From an uncultured Rhizobiaceae group bacterium (GTDB taxonomy: Bacteria > Pseudomonadota > Alphaproteobacteria > Rhizobiales > Rhizobiaceae): 50,345 bases of DNA. Below, piece after piece: positions 18,681 to 28,076 of the stretch; position 1 is the stretch's first letter, and the number at the start of each line of letters is the position of its first letter. The stretch lies in NCBI GenBank assembly GCA_938044775.1, contig CALIOE010000093.1, positions 1-50,345 on the forward strand, read 5' to 3'. The notes under the pieces are model-generated. The model saw only the letters and a list, made by a program, of their open reading frames with translations, had not been told where the DNA came from and made no database searches. A program made the position numbers and the translations under genes.

Positions 18681-20104
18681 GGTTTGATCGTCAATGTGCG
18701 GAGATAGGCAATGATCGCTGAGCGACCGTCATCGTCTGAACCAACATATGCGTCACGCGACTTTCGCGCGTCACCGCCATGCGCCCGAATGATCGCGTCC
18801 AGAGTGGTGAAATCGTTGCGGTGACCGTAGGGAGCGGTCGACGCAATGCCCCAGAGTTCGGAGGTCATGAATATGTTTCTGTCGACAAAGCGTTGCGACA
18901 GCAATTCGTTACCCAGCGTCTCGATCTGCCGGTCCGTCATTTTGTGACGCTTCAGATCGCCGAACAAGGGTACCATGATGTCACCCTGTTCATTGCGCCT
19001 GAGATCTTTGGCCCATTGCAGCAGAGCGAGATCGTAGGTGGCAGTCTGCTGCACCTGTGTCGCGTTCAGCGTGCCTGAAACATCAAAAGGGCCCGGGTCT
19101 TCAAAGCCTAGCGACTTGAGCGGCAGTTCCTTGATATGGCAGTTTGAGCAACCGAAATTGGTGAAGTTCTCTTCTCCGATTCTGGCGGCGGCGGCCCAGC
19201 CGGCATCTTTCGGCTGTTCGATTGTTGGAGCAGGGAGGGTGGCCTGCCATGCAACAAGTGCGGAAACATCGGCTGCGCCAATCTCGTCGCTGTGACCATC
19301 CTCATCAAAATCTTCCTCGCCGGTCCAACGCGCCGAAAACCGCTCAACAGCCTGCATGCCGTGGTGGTGATTGGCTGCATTGACTGTAAACTGGCGTAAC
19401 GAAGTCATTACGCCCTTCTGGCTGAACGGCCGGATGACGAGATCTGCGTCCAGGCCTTCGATCTCGGATAAATCCACCAGGCCGTCCGGTTGTGCAGTCA
19501 GGTAACCAAAGCCGACTCCCTTACTGGCGAGCCTGACTCTGACCGGATCATTGCCGTTTGCGGCAGCTGCCAGTGCTTTTTTTCTCTGGCGGGCGAGGTC
19601 GGCGCTCATTTCACGTGCCAGCAGCTCAATCAGGCCGGCTCCGAACAGGTGATTGGTGCCGCGTTCGTTTGAAAACTGCGGGTCTGTCGTATCGAAATCC
19701 GCGTTGTTGAAGCCTTCGGAAAGGAACACGTTTGTGACGAAATCACCAGCGCCACCTATCGTGGGTTCATTATGGCAGGCGGAACAGGCTGCAGCGTCCA
19801 TGCCGGGAAGCCTGTTGAACATTTTGCTGCTGGCCGCCTTGCGTTTTGTTGGAATGATGGCCTGTGTCGCCATCGGTCGACCAGCGCCCTCAACCGTTGT
19901 GAATTTGGCTGTAAAGAGTTTCTCACCGGCTGCAACCAGCTTGTCCAGTTCAGGTTTAGACAGTCGTCCACTGGGCATTTCGTTCACGATGCCCACAGCA
20001 CCGCTTCTCTCAGCCCATGGCTTCTCCGCGGCCCCGGCCGGTGCCGCCAGGACCGCAAGCCCAGCCGCCGGCAGCAAACACCTTTTGATTTTCCCACAGA
20101 GCAT
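18677..20104 (-). CDS. Secreted di-haem cytochrome / DUF1111 oxidoreductase (MauG / cytochrome c peroxidase-like)
   Basis: Starting at the ATG at 20104 gives 475 residues with a signal peptide (CLLPAAGLAVLAAPAGAAE). Two c-type haem motifs are visible: CSACH (near residue 110) and CSNCH in NFGCSNCHIKELP (near residue 320). The C-terminus has the peroxidase-like LWGIASTAPYGHRNDFTTLDAIIRAHGGDA and a closing IIAYLRTL. An EF-hand-like DFDEDGHSDE loop precedes the second haem. It should be a periplasmic redox enzyme; family members are called thiol oxidoreductase or di-haem oxidoreductase without a firm substrate. Its ATG overlaps the stop of the ROK gene upstream by one base (TGATG), and its own stop overlaps the next gene. 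Confidence 0.87.
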   Translation of the reverse strand: MLCGKIKRCLLPAAGLAVLAAPAGAAEKPWAERSGAVGIVNEMPSGRLSKPELDKLVAAGEKLFTAKFTTVEGAGRPMATQAIIPTKRKAASSKMFNRLPGMDAAACSACHNEPTIGGAGDFVTNVFLSEGFNNADFDTTDPQFSNERGTNHLFGAGLIELLAREMSADLARQRKKALAAAANGNDPVRVRLASKGVGFGYLTAQPDGLVDLSEIEGLDADLVIRPFSQKGVMTSLRQFTVNAANHHHGMQAVERFSARWTGEEDFDEDGHSDEIGAADVSALVAWQATLPAPTIEQPKDAGWAAAARIGEENFTNFGCSNCHIKELPLKSLGFEDPGPFDVSGTLNATQVQQTATYDLALLQWAKDLRRNEQGDIMVPLFGDLKRHKMTDRQIETLGNELLSQRFVDRNIFMTSELWGIASTAPYGHRNDFTTLDAIIRAHGGDARKSRDAYVGSDDDGRSAIIAYLRTLTIKP

Positions 20105-21333
20105 CAAGTTTCTGTCTCTGTCTGTATTCGGCGGTTGGACATTTCGCCATCTTGTACCAACAGTGCAGTGATAGCGCATCCCTCTCTAACCAGCGGTTTC
20201 TCGTCAGGATAGCAGTCGATTTCGACTGATTTGAACCGGTTCTCGCCGGGCGCCGTATCAAGCGCGGCGCGAACGTTCTGCTCCATCAAATCGAAGATCG
20301 CGGCTCCACGACCGACAATAACCACCGGAAACGCGTCCACAATTGCATAAAGACTGGCGATTCCTGTGCCAATGGCGGCGCCCGCTGCATTGATTGCGGC
20401 CAGAGCCTTTGAACTGCCGGCTCGCGCTGCCTCTGCAATCGCGTTGAGATCGGGTGGGTCGAGGGGACCTGAAGGCGGCGCGGTTTCAACCTGTCCATTC
20501 GCACTTCTGCTTATCGCGTAGTCACCAGCATAGGCCTCAATGCAACCGAAATTTCCGCAGCGACAGAGAGCCCCGTTCGGCACATATGTCATGTGGCCGA
20601 ATTCAACGCCGGAAGAACTTGTTCCATTGACGATTTCATTGCGCAGAAACAGCCCCATCCCAACACCGTGCGCCAAAAGCACGGCAGCAAAATTCTCGCC
20701 ATATTTGTCCGGCTCGCGCCAATTCAGCGCCTGCGCAATCATGTCACAATCGTTGGCGACCTGGGTTGGAACAGCGAAATGGTCTTCGAGCCAGGCGGCA
20801 ATTGGAATGTCGCGTTCCTCGCAAATTGGAGTCCATAGAACACGGGTGCCATCAACATCTGTGACGCCTTGAAATGCCACTTCGATACGCCGCAGTTTTG
20901 ACGAGTCACGTCCGGATTGTCTGAGGGCTGCTTCCACGCAGGCGATCATTTCCGATTTGATTTCGGCGGCGGTGATTGTCCTGGTCGCAAGCCTGTTGGT
21001 GTGGTCGCATATAGTGGCGCCGGAGTAATCAATCATCGCCGCTGATATGAAGTTTAGCTGAACGTAGACTGCACACACCATTGCTGCGTCGGGATTGACG
21101 ACAAGCGACACTTTTGGACGTCCTCGTCCGGTGGCGGTGACACTGGCTTCTGCGGGGGGGAGAAGCACACCTTCCTGGAGAAAGTCAGAAGTGATGGCAG
21201 ACACCGTGGCGGCGCTTAGTCCGGTGGTCTGACTGATCTCGGTGCGCGAGGCGACGCCGCTGCGGCGCACTGCTGCGAGCACCCGTCCGCGGTTGTGGTT
21301 GCGCACATCATCGGGCTTTGTCATCATCACCAT
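20104..21333 (-). CDS. xylR: ROK family transcriptional repressor, probable xylose-operon regulator
   Basis: The N-terminal winged helix (residues about 10-60: NRGRVLAAVRRSGVASRTEISQTTGLSAATVSAITSDFLQEG) precedes a ROK sugar-kinase-like domain with the zinc-binding motif CRCGNFGCIE. The protein is 409 residues, normal for NagC/XylR-type ROK regulators. It is divergent from xylF with 222 bases between, which points to xylose as the inducer and the xyl operon as the target; this is inference from position. Three ATG codons occur in the first four codons (MVMM), so the exact start is uncertain by up to nine bases. The downstream di-haem gene begins in its stop codon. Confidence 0.88.
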   Translation of the reverse strand: MVMMTKPDDVRNHNRGRVLAAVRRSGVASRTEISQTTGLSAATVSAITSDFLQEGVLLPPAEASVTATGRGRPKVSLVVNPDAAMVCAVYVQLNFISAAMIDYSGATICDHTNRLATRTITAAEIKSEMIACVEAALRQSGRDSSKLRRIEVAFQGVTDVDGTRVLWTPICEERDIPIAAWLEDHFAVPTQVANDCDMIAQALNWREPDKYGENFAAVLLAHGVGMGLFLRNEIVNGTSSSGVEFGHMTYVPNGALCRCGNFGCIEAYAGDYAISRSANGQVETAPPSGPLDPPDLNAIAEAARAGSSKALAAINAAGAAIGTGIASLYAIVDAFPVVIVGRGAAIFDLMEQNVRAALDTAPGENRFKSVEIDCYPDEKPLVREGCAITALLVQDGEMSNRRIQTETET

Positions 21334-21389
21334 GTCGGCGCACTCATCGCGCTGTCAGTCTGCATTTACACAGGGGTTGAAAGTGCCAT

Positions 21390-21404
21390 ACAGGAATATC
21401 CTGT
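21390..21404. promoter_or_regulatory. Candidate operator dyad in the xyl intergenic region
   Basis: A perfect six-base inverted repeat with a three-base spacer (ACAGGA-ATA-TCCTGT) lies between the ROK gene and the xylF promoter, 36 bases upstream of the -35. It is the clearest dyad in the region and could bind the ROK repressor or another regulator. The assignment is based on symmetry and position only. Confidence 0.35.
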
Positions 21405-21440
21405 TTGTTTTCAGTGCTTTGAATTTTCATAACTTAAATG

Positions 21441-21469
21441 TTGACACAAAGGCAGGTTCAAGTCACTAT
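21441..21469 (+). promoter_or_regulatory. Putative promoter of the xylFHGBA operon
   Basis: A perfect TTGACA (21441-21446) is followed by a 17-base spacer and CACTAT (21464-21469), then a run of eight T residues. It sits 87 bases ahead of the xylF start, which has a GGGAGGA ribosome binding site at 21544-21550. Confidence 0.55.
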
Positions 21470-21555
21470 TTTTTTTGAGCCTCGAAATAAATAGGCTTTG
21501 GCGGACAGACCGCCTCAAATTCGTGTGAAATGGTGTTCGCACCGGGAGGAAATTT

Positions 21556-22596
21556 ATGAAAAAACTTACACTCGCCCTTATGGGCGCGGCGATGATGTCT
21601 GCATCTTTTGCAGGTGCAGCATTTGCCGAGGGAAAAACAGTTGGCGTATCCTGGAAGGTCTTCCAGGAGGAACGCTGGAAGCGTGACGAAGCGGTCATCA
21701 AGGCCATCGTGGAAGCCAATGGTGACAAATATATTTCGTCAGATGCACAAGGTTCAGCAGCCAAACAGCTGACCGACGTTGAATCTCTGATTTCGCAAGG
21801 CGCAAACGTCCTGTTGATCGTACCCTTTGATTCGGAAGCCATTTTGCCAGCCGTTGAAAAAGCTTCGGCTGAAGGTATTCCCATGATCTCCTATGATGTT
21901 CAGATCGAACATCCTGATGCGCTCTACATGACATTTGATAATGTTGGTGTTGGCCGCCTGATGGCAAAGACCATGCTCGAAAAAGGCAAAACGGAAGGCA
22001 ACTTCGCGTTTATCAACGGCGACAAAGGCGATCCTAACGCAACCTTCCTGTTCCAGGGCATTATGGAAGTGCTCAAGCCAAACATGGATGCCGGCAAGAT
22101 CAAGAATGTCGGTGAAGTTTCTACTGATGGCTGGAAGCCTGAAAATGCTCAGCGCAATATGGAGCAGATTCTGACGGCTAACGACAACAAGGTTGATGCT
22201 GTGATTTCCGAAAATGACGGTATGGCCGGCGGTGTCGTTGCTGCACTCGAAGCCCAGGGCCTGGCAGGCTCCGTTCCAGTGACCGGTCAGGACGGTGATC
22301 TCGCTGCGATCAACCGTGTCGCTCGCGGCACTCAGCTTGTGTCGGTCTGGAAAGACTCGCGCGCGCTTGGCAAGATCGCTGCAGAAGCAGCGCTGATGCT
22401 GGCCGACGGCAAAGCCATGACAGACGTGCCGGACGTCGGAAAGTTTTCCGGTGGTAAGCGCGGTGTCGAAGTCAACGCTGTCTTGTTGGCGCCAACGGCA
22501 ATTACCAAAGACAACGTTAATGTTGTGATTGATGCTGGTTGGATCGATAAGGCTACGGCATGCGAAGGCGCTCAGGATGGCGTTGCCGGTTGCTAA
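21556..22596 (+). CDS. xylF: D-xylose ABC transporter, periplasmic binding protein
   Basis: The 346-residue protein has a signal peptide (MKKLTLALMGAAMMSASFAGAAFA) and the sugar-binding type 1 fold. XylF-specific stretches include VGVSWKVFQEERWKRDE, SDAQGSAAKQLTDVESLISQGANVLLIVPFD, ENDGMAGGVVAALEAQGL and VPVTGQDGDLAAINRVARGTQLVSVWKD. The context (permease, ATPase, xylulokinase and xylose isomerase downstream) makes the xylose call firm. It is the first gene of the operon and is followed by three stem-loops that should raise its expression above that of the permease. The mature C-terminus carries two Cys (ATACEG, VAGC). Confidence 0.95.
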   Translation: MKKLTLALMGAAMMSASFAGAAFAEGKTVGVSWKVFQEERWKRDEAVIKAIVEANGDKYISSDAQGSAAKQLTDVESLISQGANVLLIVPFDSEAILPAVEKASAEGIPMISYDVQIEHPDALYMTFDNVGVGRLMAKTMLEKGKTEGNFAFINGDKGDPNATFLFQGIMEVLKPNMDAGKIKNVGEVSTDGWKPENAQRNMEQILTANDNKVDAVISENDGMAGGVVAALEAQGLAGSVPVTGQDGDLAAINRVARGTQLVSVWKDSRALGKIAAEAALMLADGKAMTDVPDVGKFSGGKRGVEVNAVLLAPTAITKDNVNVVIDAGWIDKATACEGAQDGVAGC

Positions 22597-22602
22597 AGTT
22601 AG

Positions 22603-22624
22603 GCGGGCGATCACCGTCGCCCGC
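22603..22624 (+). promoter_or_regulatory. First stem-loop after xylF
   Basis: A perfect eight-base-pair stem (GCGGGCGA with TCGCCCGC) closes a six-base loop six bases after the xylF stop. No T-tract follows, so it is more likely an mRNA-stabilising hairpin than a terminator by itself. Confidence 0.7.
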
Positions 22625-22638
22625 TTGATCTGACTTCC

Positions 22639-22674
22639 GGGCCGCGCCGCTGAATCGGCAGCGCGGCCCTTTTT
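22639..22674 (+). terminator. Terminator-like stem-loop in the xylF-xylH gap
   Basis: A nine-base-pair GC stem (GGGCCGCGC with GCGCGGCCC), extended past one mismatch by two further pairs, is followed by five T residues. Position within the operon argues for partial termination between the binding protein and permease genes. Confidence 0.75.
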
Positions 22675-22700
22675 CGAAAATGAAGCGGGTGCATGATGCA

Positions 22701-22750
22701 CTCCATGCCGAATGCGTGCCCGAGTTAATCAGCACGCATTCGGCATGGAG
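22701..22750 (+). repeat. Perfect 19-base inverted repeat immediately upstream of xylH
   Basis: The arms CTCCATGCCGAATGCGTGC (22701-22719) and its exact complement (22732-22750) flank a 12-base loop. The second arm ends five bases before the ribosome binding site of xylH (GGGAGG, 22755-22760). It would form a very stable RNA hairpin at the 5' side of the permease message, and no T-tract follows it. Confidence 0.9.
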
Positions 22751-22766
22751 ATTTGGGAGGAAAACC

Positions 22767-24089
22767 GTGTCTGAAGATATCCAGGAAAGCGCTGCCGAAC
22801 CGGCCTACAAGGAAAGCGCGCTGGTCAAGTTCCTTCGTGCTACCGAAGTTGATACCCGAATGCTCGGAATGGTTGGTGCATTGCTGCTGATCTGGGTGGG
22901 TTTTCATGTATACGGTCAGATATTCAACGGTTTTGGAGCCTTCCTGACTTCCAGAAACCTATGGAACCTCTCTGTTCAGACTTCCTCCATTGCAGTTATG
23001 GCCACAGGTATGGTTCTGGTCATCGTGACCAGGCATATCGACCTGTCGGTGGGCTCGCTTCTGGGTGTGACTGCGATGATGATGGGTGTCCTGCAGGTCT
23101 GGGTTCTGCCTCAATATCTTGGCCTGGGCCATCCGATGATATGGGTCATTACCGTCATTGCCGGCATTGCCTTCGGTGCGATGATCGGCGCGTTCCACGG
23201 GTATCTGATCGCTTATCTCGGTATTCCTGCCTTCATTGTTACTCTGGGTGGTCTTCTTGTGTGGCGCGGTTCTGCCTATTTGGTGGCACGCGGAGAGACC
23301 ATCGCGCCGGTTGACAACACTTTTAAGTTGATTGGCGGAGGACCCTACGGAACAGTCGGTTCGACGGGCACTTTCATTGTCGGGTTTCTGCTTTGTGTCG
23401 GCATAGTCGCGCTCCTTGTCATGGGTCGGCGGCAACGAATTCGGTTCGGCTTCCCGTTGCGGCCCATGTGGGCTGAATACCTCATCGGAGCGGTAGGTTC
23501 TGCAGTAGTGGTGGGCGTGGTGCTGGTTATGAACTCTTATCCATGGCCTGCCGGAATTGTTCGCCGCTACGCTGCCGAAAACAATTTCGAGGTACCCGAG
23601 GGCGGAATGTTCATTTCGCACGGCTTCGCGATTCCTGTTCTTGTTGCGCTCGCCGTCGGGGTTGTCATGACGTTTATCGCCACACGGACGCGCTTCGGCC
23701 GATATGTTTTTGCCATTGGCGGTAATCCGGAAGCGGCCGAACTGGCGGGCATCAACACCAAGAAAATGACGATGTTGATTTTCGCACTCATGGGCGCGCT
23801 GACAGCAATTTCGGCGGTCATTGCCAGTGCCCGTTTGAATTCTGCAACCAACGCGCTGGGGCAGCTGGACGAACTCTATGTGATCGCCGCTGCTGTAATC
23901 GGAGGCACGTCTTTTGCTGGCGGTATCGGGACTATCTACGGAGCGATCCTCGGTGCATTGGTGATGCAGAGCCTGCAGTCGGGTATGGTGCTGGTCGGTT
24001 TCGATGCAGCAATCCAGCAAATGGTTGTCGGAGGCGTATTGGTGGTCGCAGTGTGGCTCGACTCGCTCTACCGTCGCAAATCGGCATAA
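22767..24089 (+). CDS. xylH: D-xylose ABC transporter, permease
   Basis: The start is placed at the GTG at 22767 ([12 protein letters not shown]), which has a GGGAGG ribosome binding site six bases upstream. Any earlier in-frame ATG would run through the 19-base inverted repeat. The 440-residue product has about 10-12 hydrophobic segments and the family marks [62 protein letters not shown] and [20 protein letters not shown]. It forms the inner-membrane channel with XylF and XylG. The permease gene precedes the ATPase gene, the reverse of the E. coli order. Confidence 0.94.
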   Translation: MSEDIQESAAEPAYKESALVKFLRATEVDTRMLGMVGALLLIWVGFHVYGQIFNGFGAFLTSRNLWNLSVQTSSIAVMATGMVLVIVTRHIDLSVGSLLGVTAMMMGVLQVWVLPQYLGLGHPMIWVITVIAGIAFGAMIGAFHGYLIAYLGIPAFIVTLGGLLVWRGSAYLVARGETIAPVDNTFKLIGGGPYGTVGSTGTFIVGFLLCVGIVALLVMGRRQRIRFGFPLRPMWAEYLIGAVGSAVVVGVVLVMNSYPWPAGIVRRYAAENNFEVPEGGMFISHGFAIPVLVALAVGVVMTFIATRTRFGRYVFAIGGNPEAAELAGINTKKMTMLIFALMGALTAISAVIASARLNSATNALGQLDELYVIAAAVIGGTSFAGGIGTIYGAILGALVMQSLQSGMVLVGFDAAIQQMVVGGVLVVAVWLDSLYRRKSA

Positions 24090-24099
24090 GGGGAAGATT

Positions 24100-24906
24100 A
24101 TGGAACAAGCAATTTCTCCTGATCCGAATGCCGGCAAAACTCCGCTTATCGACATGCAGGACATATCGATCGCTTTCGGAGGTATTAAGGCCGTCGATCA
24201 TGCCTCGTGCAATTTGTATCCTGGTGAGGTCGTCGGCCTGCTCGGCCATAATGGTGCCGGCAAGTCCACACTTATCAAGATCCTGTCCGGCGCTTACCCT
24301 CGAGACAGCGGCACGATCTATGTTGACGGTGCCGAGGCAACGATTACCAATCCCCGTCATGCCAAAGACTACGGAATCGAGACGATCTATCAGACGCTCG
24401 CGTTGGCAGATAACGTGGATGCGGCGGCCAATCTCTATCTTGGGCGCGAGTTGCTGACCCGCTGGGGTACACTGGACGATGCCGCGATGGAGGCGGAGAC
24501 CCGCAAGGTTATGGGCCGCCTCAATCCCAATTTCCAACGATTCAAGGATCCGGTGAAACAGCTGTCAGGAGGCCAACGCCAGTCGGTCGCCATTGCGCGT
24601 GCCATCCATTTTAACGCCCGTATCCTGATTATGGACGAGCCGACAGCTGCACTGGGGCCCGCCGAGACCGAGCAGGTTGGTGAGCTGATTAAACAACTCA
24701 AGAAAGACGGCATCGGAATATTTCTGATCAGTCACGATATCCATGATGTATTTGATCTCGCAGACCGGGTGACGGTGATGAAAAACGGCAAAATTGTCGG
24801 CGATGCCCGGACCAGCGATGTCACCAAGGACGAGGTTCTGGGCATGATCATTCTGGGTAAATGCCCTCCCGGCGCAACGCCCGGACCAGGCGCCAGCACC
24901 GAGTAA
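24100..24906 (+). CDS. xylG: D-xylose ABC transporter, ATP-binding protein (single-domain type)
   Basis: The ATG at 24100 with a GGGGAAG ribosome binding site gives 268 residues. One complete ABC cassette is present: Walker A in [15 protein letters not shown]-loop region [20 protein letters not shown], signature QLSGGQRQS, Walker [13 protein letters not shown] and the His switch LISHDIHD. Enteric XylG has two fused cassettes and about 510 residues; this protein has one and would act as a homodimer. The C-terminal [14 protein letters not shown] tail is non-conserved. It lies 10 bases after xylH and 13 before xylB. Confidence 0.93.
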   Translation: MEQAISPDPNAGKTPLIDMQDISIAFGGIKAVDHASCNLYPGEVVGLLGHNGAGKSTLIKILSGAYPRDSGTIYVDGAEATITNPRHAKDYGIETIYQTLALADNVDAAANLYLGRELLTRWGTLDDAAMEAETRKVMGRLNPNFQRFKDPVKQLSGGQRQSVAIARAIHFNARILIMDEPTAALGPAETEQVGELIKQLKKDGIGIFLISHDIHDVFDLADRVTVMKNGKIVGDARTSDVTKDEVLGMIILGKCPPGATPGPGASTE

Positions 24907-24919
24907 TGCGGAGCAAATC

Positions 24920-26371
24920 ATGTATCTGGGAATCGATCTTGGCACGTCCGGAGTCAAGTTACTGTTGCTCGACGACGGGCAGAACATCGTCGCCTCTGCC
25001 AGCGCACCGCTGTCCGTCGAGCACCCTTATTCGGGTTGGTCCGAGCAAGACCCGGCGTCGTGGATCAGCGCTACAGAAACCGCTCTGGATGAACTGAAAC
25101 ACAGCAATGGTGCCCAGCTTTCGGCGGTCCGGGGCATTGGCTTCTCAGGTCAAATGCACGGTGCAACCCTTGTTGGTCGCAATGATCAGGTCCTGCGCCC
25201 CTGTATTCTGTGGAACGATACGCGCAGCCACGTGGAAGCCAGCGCGCTGGACGCAAATCCGCTATTCCGCGAGATCTCCGGCAACATCGTGTTTCCCGGT
25301 TTCACCGCCCCCAAACTTGCCTGGGTGAAGAACAATGAGCCCGGCCTGTTTGACAGGGTGGAAAAGGTTTTGCTGCCGAAAGACTATCTGCGCCTGTGGC
25401 TTACCGGCGAACATGTTTCAGAAATGTCGGACGCGGCTGGGACGAGCTGGCTTGATGTGGGAGCACGGGCGTGGTCGTCGCAACTGCTTGCTGCAACGGA
25501 CCTGTCAGTCGACCAGATGCCGCGCCTTGTTGAAGGCAGCGAAGTGTCCGGGCAGATGCGGACCGACCTTGCGGCACGCTGGGGTATGGGCACTGTCGAT
25601 GTTGCCGGCGGGGCAGGGGACAATGCCGCATCCGCCATCGGCCTTGGAACTGTTCAGGCCGGTTCGGCGTTTGTCTCGCTGGGAACTTCCGGCGTGCTGT
25701 TTGCGGCGAACGATTCATATCAGCCGAACCCGGAGAGCGCGGTGCATGCTTTTTGCCATGCGCTGCCTGACACCTGGCATCAGATGGGTGTGATCCTTTC
25801 TGCAACCGATGCGCTCAACTGGTGGGCCGGCGTTTCCGGGGGCGATCCGGCGACGCTGACTGCCGAGCTGAGTTCTGCCAGCAAACCGACCCCCGACCTC
25901 ACGTTTCTGCCTTATCTTTCCGGTGAGCGCACTCCGCATAACGATGCTGCCATACGGGGCTCTTTTGTTGGTCTCGATCATGCTCATGACCGGTCAGCGC
26001 TGACGCGGGCGGTTTTGGAGGGGGTGTCGTTTGCACTGCGCGATTCACTGGAGGCGCTGCGTGTGGCCGGCACCCGGATCGATCGGGTTATGGCTGTCGG
26101 CGGCGGTACAGCGTCTGAAGTCTGGCTCGGCATTCTTGCCAATGCACTCGATCTGCCGGTCGACCTGCCGAAGGATGGAGATTTCGGGGCGGCCTTCGGG
26201 GCAGCCCGGCTGGGCCTCCTCGCCACGGAAAATGCAGATCCGGCAACGGTCTGCTACGCGCCCGATATCGAGCGCACTTTTGAACCGGACCTCACACTGC
26301 GCGACAGGTTCGAGACTGCCTATCAGCGCTACTGTAAACTCTATCCCGCCATTTCAGGAGCAACACGATGA
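24920..26371 (+). CDS. xylB: Xylulokinase
   Basis: XylB phosphorylates D-xylulose to D-xylulose 5-phosphate for the pentose phosphate pathway. The 483-residue FGGY-type kinase opens with the phosphate-1 motif [17 protein letters not shown] and carries [38 protein letters not shown] with the FGGY catalytic region, and the C-terminal adenosine motif [21 protein letters not shown]. It follows xylG closely and overlaps the xylA start by four bases (ATGA), so the two enzymes are translationally coupled. Confidence 0.96.
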   Translation: MYLGIDLGTSGVKLLLLDDGQNIVASASAPLSVEHPYSGWSEQDPASWISATETALDELKHSNGAQLSAVRGIGFSGQMHGATLVGRNDQVLRPCILWNDTRSHVEASALDANPLFREISGNIVFPGFTAPKLAWVKNNEPGLFDRVEKVLLPKDYLRLWLTGEHVSEMSDAAGTSWLDVGARAWSSQLLAATDLSVDQMPRLVEGSEVSGQMRTDLAARWGMGTVDVAGGAGDNAASAIGLGTVQAGSAFVSLGTSGVLFAANDSYQPNPESAVHAFCHALPDTWHQMGVILSATDALNWWAGVSGGDPATLTAELSSASKPTPDLTFLPYLSGERTPHNDAAIRGSFVGLDHAHDRSALTRAVLEGVSFALRDSLEALRVAGTRIDRVMAVGGGTASEVWLGILANALDLPVDLPKDGDFGAAFGAARLGLLATENADPATVCYAPDIERTFEPDLTLRDRFETAYQRYCKLYPAISGATR

Positions 26372-27690
26372 GTACCGGATTTTTCGGCGATATTTCCCGC
26401 ATTCCCTTCGAAGGAGCCGACAGCAAGAACCCACTCGCATTCCGCTACTACAACCCCGATGAAGTGGTGGCCGGCAAGCGGATGGAAGACCACTTGCGTT
26501 TTGCGATTGCCTATTGGCATTCATTCACCTGGCCGGGTGGCGATCCGTTCGGCGGACAGACATTTGAACGGCCATGGTTTGCCGATCAAATGGGCGACAC
26601 GATGGATGCGGCCAGACTGAAGGCGGATGTTGCGTTTGAGATGTTCACCGCGCTGGGCGTTCCCTATTTCTGTTTTCACGATGCGGATGTCCGCCCGGAG
26701 GGCGCCAGTTTTGCAGAAAACACCAGAAATCTCGAAGGCATCGTCGAGTATTTTCAGGAAAAGATGACGGAGACGGGAATCAGGCTGCTTTGGGGAACAG
26801 CTAACCTTTTCTCCCACCGTCGCTACATGAGCGGCGCGGCCACTAATCCGGATCCCGAGGTTTTTGCCTTTGCCGCCGCCACGGTAAAATCCTGTCTTGA
26901 TGCGACCCATAAGCTGGATGGCGAAAACTATGTTCTGTGGGGCGGGCGCGAAGGCTACGAAACGCTTCTCAACACTGATCTCAAACGCGAAGACGATCAG
27001 CTAGGCCGGTTCATCAATATGGTGGTGGAATACAAGCACAAGATTGGATTCAAGGGAGCAATCCTGATTGAGCCAAAGCCTCAAGAGCCCACCAAACACC
27101 AGTACGACTATGACGTGGCAACGGTGTATGGCTTTCTGAAGCGGCACGGACTTGAAAACGAGGTCAAGGTCAATATCGAGCAGGGACATGCCATTCTGGC
27201 GGGCCATTCGTTCGAACACGAACTGGCGCTGGCAAATGCGCTCGGTATTTTCGGATCGATCGACATGAATCGCAATGACTATCAGTCGGGCTGGGATACT
27301 GACCAGTTCCCCAACAACGTGCCCGAAATGGCGATTGCCTATTACCAGGTTTTGAGTGGAGGGGGATTCACAACCGGGGGGACAAATTTTGATGCCAAGC
27401 TGCGTCGCCAGTCGCTGGAACCAGACGACCTGTTAATGGCCCATATTGGTGGCATGGATTGCTGTGCCCGCGGTCTCAAGGCCGCAGTTGCGATGATCAG
27501 CGACGAGGCCCTGTCAGCTCCGCTGAAAGATCGCTACGCCGGCTGGTCGATGGAAGGTGCACAAAAGATGCTGGCAGGAGACCGGACGCTCGAACAGGTA
27601 GCCGAATGGGTCGAGGGAGAAAATCTGAATCCTGAGCCGAAAAGTGGCCGACAGGAACTGCTGGAGAATGTTGTCAACCGATACGTGTGA
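26368..27690 (+). CDS. xylA: Xylose isomerase
   Basis: XylA converts D-xylose to D-xylulose and needs two divalent metals. The 440-residue length matches the class II enzyme. The active-site His and Asp are seen in FCFHDADV (His 104, Asp 107). Metal-binding stretches are [38 protein letters not shown] and [20 protein letters not shown]. It is the last gene of the operon; its stop is 12 bases from the stop of the convergent zinc-ribbon gene and no terminator hairpin was seen between them. Confidence 0.97.
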   Translation: MSTGFFGDISRIPFEGADSKNPLAFRYYNPDEVVAGKRMEDHLRFAIAYWHSFTWPGGDPFGGQTFERPWFADQMGDTMDAARLKADVAFEMFTALGVPYFCFHDADVRPEGASFAENTRNLEGIVEYFQEKMTETGIRLLWGTANLFSHRRYMSGAATNPDPEVFAFAAATVKSCLDATHKLDGENYVLWGGREGYETLLNTDLKREDDQLGRFINMVVEYKHKIGFKGAILIEPKPQEPTKHQYDYDVATVYGFLKRHGLENEVKVNIEQGHAILAGHSFEHELALANALGIFGSIDMNRNDYQSGWDTDQFPNNVPEMAIAYYQVLSGGGFTTGGTNFDAKLRRQSLEPDDLLMAHIGGMDCCARGLKAAVAMISDEALSAPLKDRYAGWSMEGAQKMLAGDRTLEQVAEWVEGENLNPEPKSGRQELLENVVNRYV

Positions 27691-27702
27691 GCGGACGTTG
27701 TT

Positions 27703-27963
27703 TCAGGCCGGCTGGCTCCAGCGGTCCAGCTTTGGGATTCCTCGGGTAAAAAGCCAGGCCATGATGCCCGGCATACCCTTCGCTTTGAGCTGGGTGACGC
27801 AATGTTCCTGCATCTCCAGCACCGTAAAGTCGGGGTGGAGAAATGCGCCGTTTTCGTAGCAAAGCGAACAATAGGTCGTGCTCAACGTGCCGTCTGCTTC
27901 CGAGCCACCCTTTTGGGGATCTTTGTTCAGCGGCATGCCGCAGCTTTGGCAATTTGCTCCCAT
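27703..27963 (-). CDS. Small putative zinc-ribbon protein
   Basis: Starting at the ATG at 27963 (GAAGGAAC ribosome binding site) gives 86 residues, MGANCQSCGMPLNKDP..., with four cysteines in two CxxC pairs (Cys 5, Cys 8, Cys 32, Cys 35), a putative zinc ribbon, and then a helical C-terminus. Proteins with this CxxCGMPL opening are common and uncharacterised, and are often found alone or beside MerR or GyrI-like regulators. Here the gene is divergent from a MerR-type gene. The family is recognised; its role is not known. Confidence 0.8.
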   Translation of the reverse strand: MGANCQSCGMPLNKDPQKGGSEADGTLSTTYCSLCYENGAFLHPDFTVLEMQEHCVTQLKAKGMPGIMAWLFTRGIPKLDRWSQPA

Positions 27964-28076
27964 TTTTTGAAGTTCCTTCGACGCAAATGTCAAAACCTTT
28001 CCGCAAAGGTCTGGACTGGAAAGCCCCAAGTGTGCACAAACCGTGGAGTTAAGTCAATGGTTTTGGAGGTGTGACG

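Noticed and set aside
21754..22701. A 315-codon minus-strand frame opposite xylF
   Set aside because: It is a shadow of xylF and runs into the intergenic hairpins.
22959..24164. A 401-codon open frame on the minus strand opposite xylH
   Set aside because: It is the antisense of a firmly identified permease; its translation is rich in His, Arg and Asn with no family resemblance, as expected of a shadow frame.
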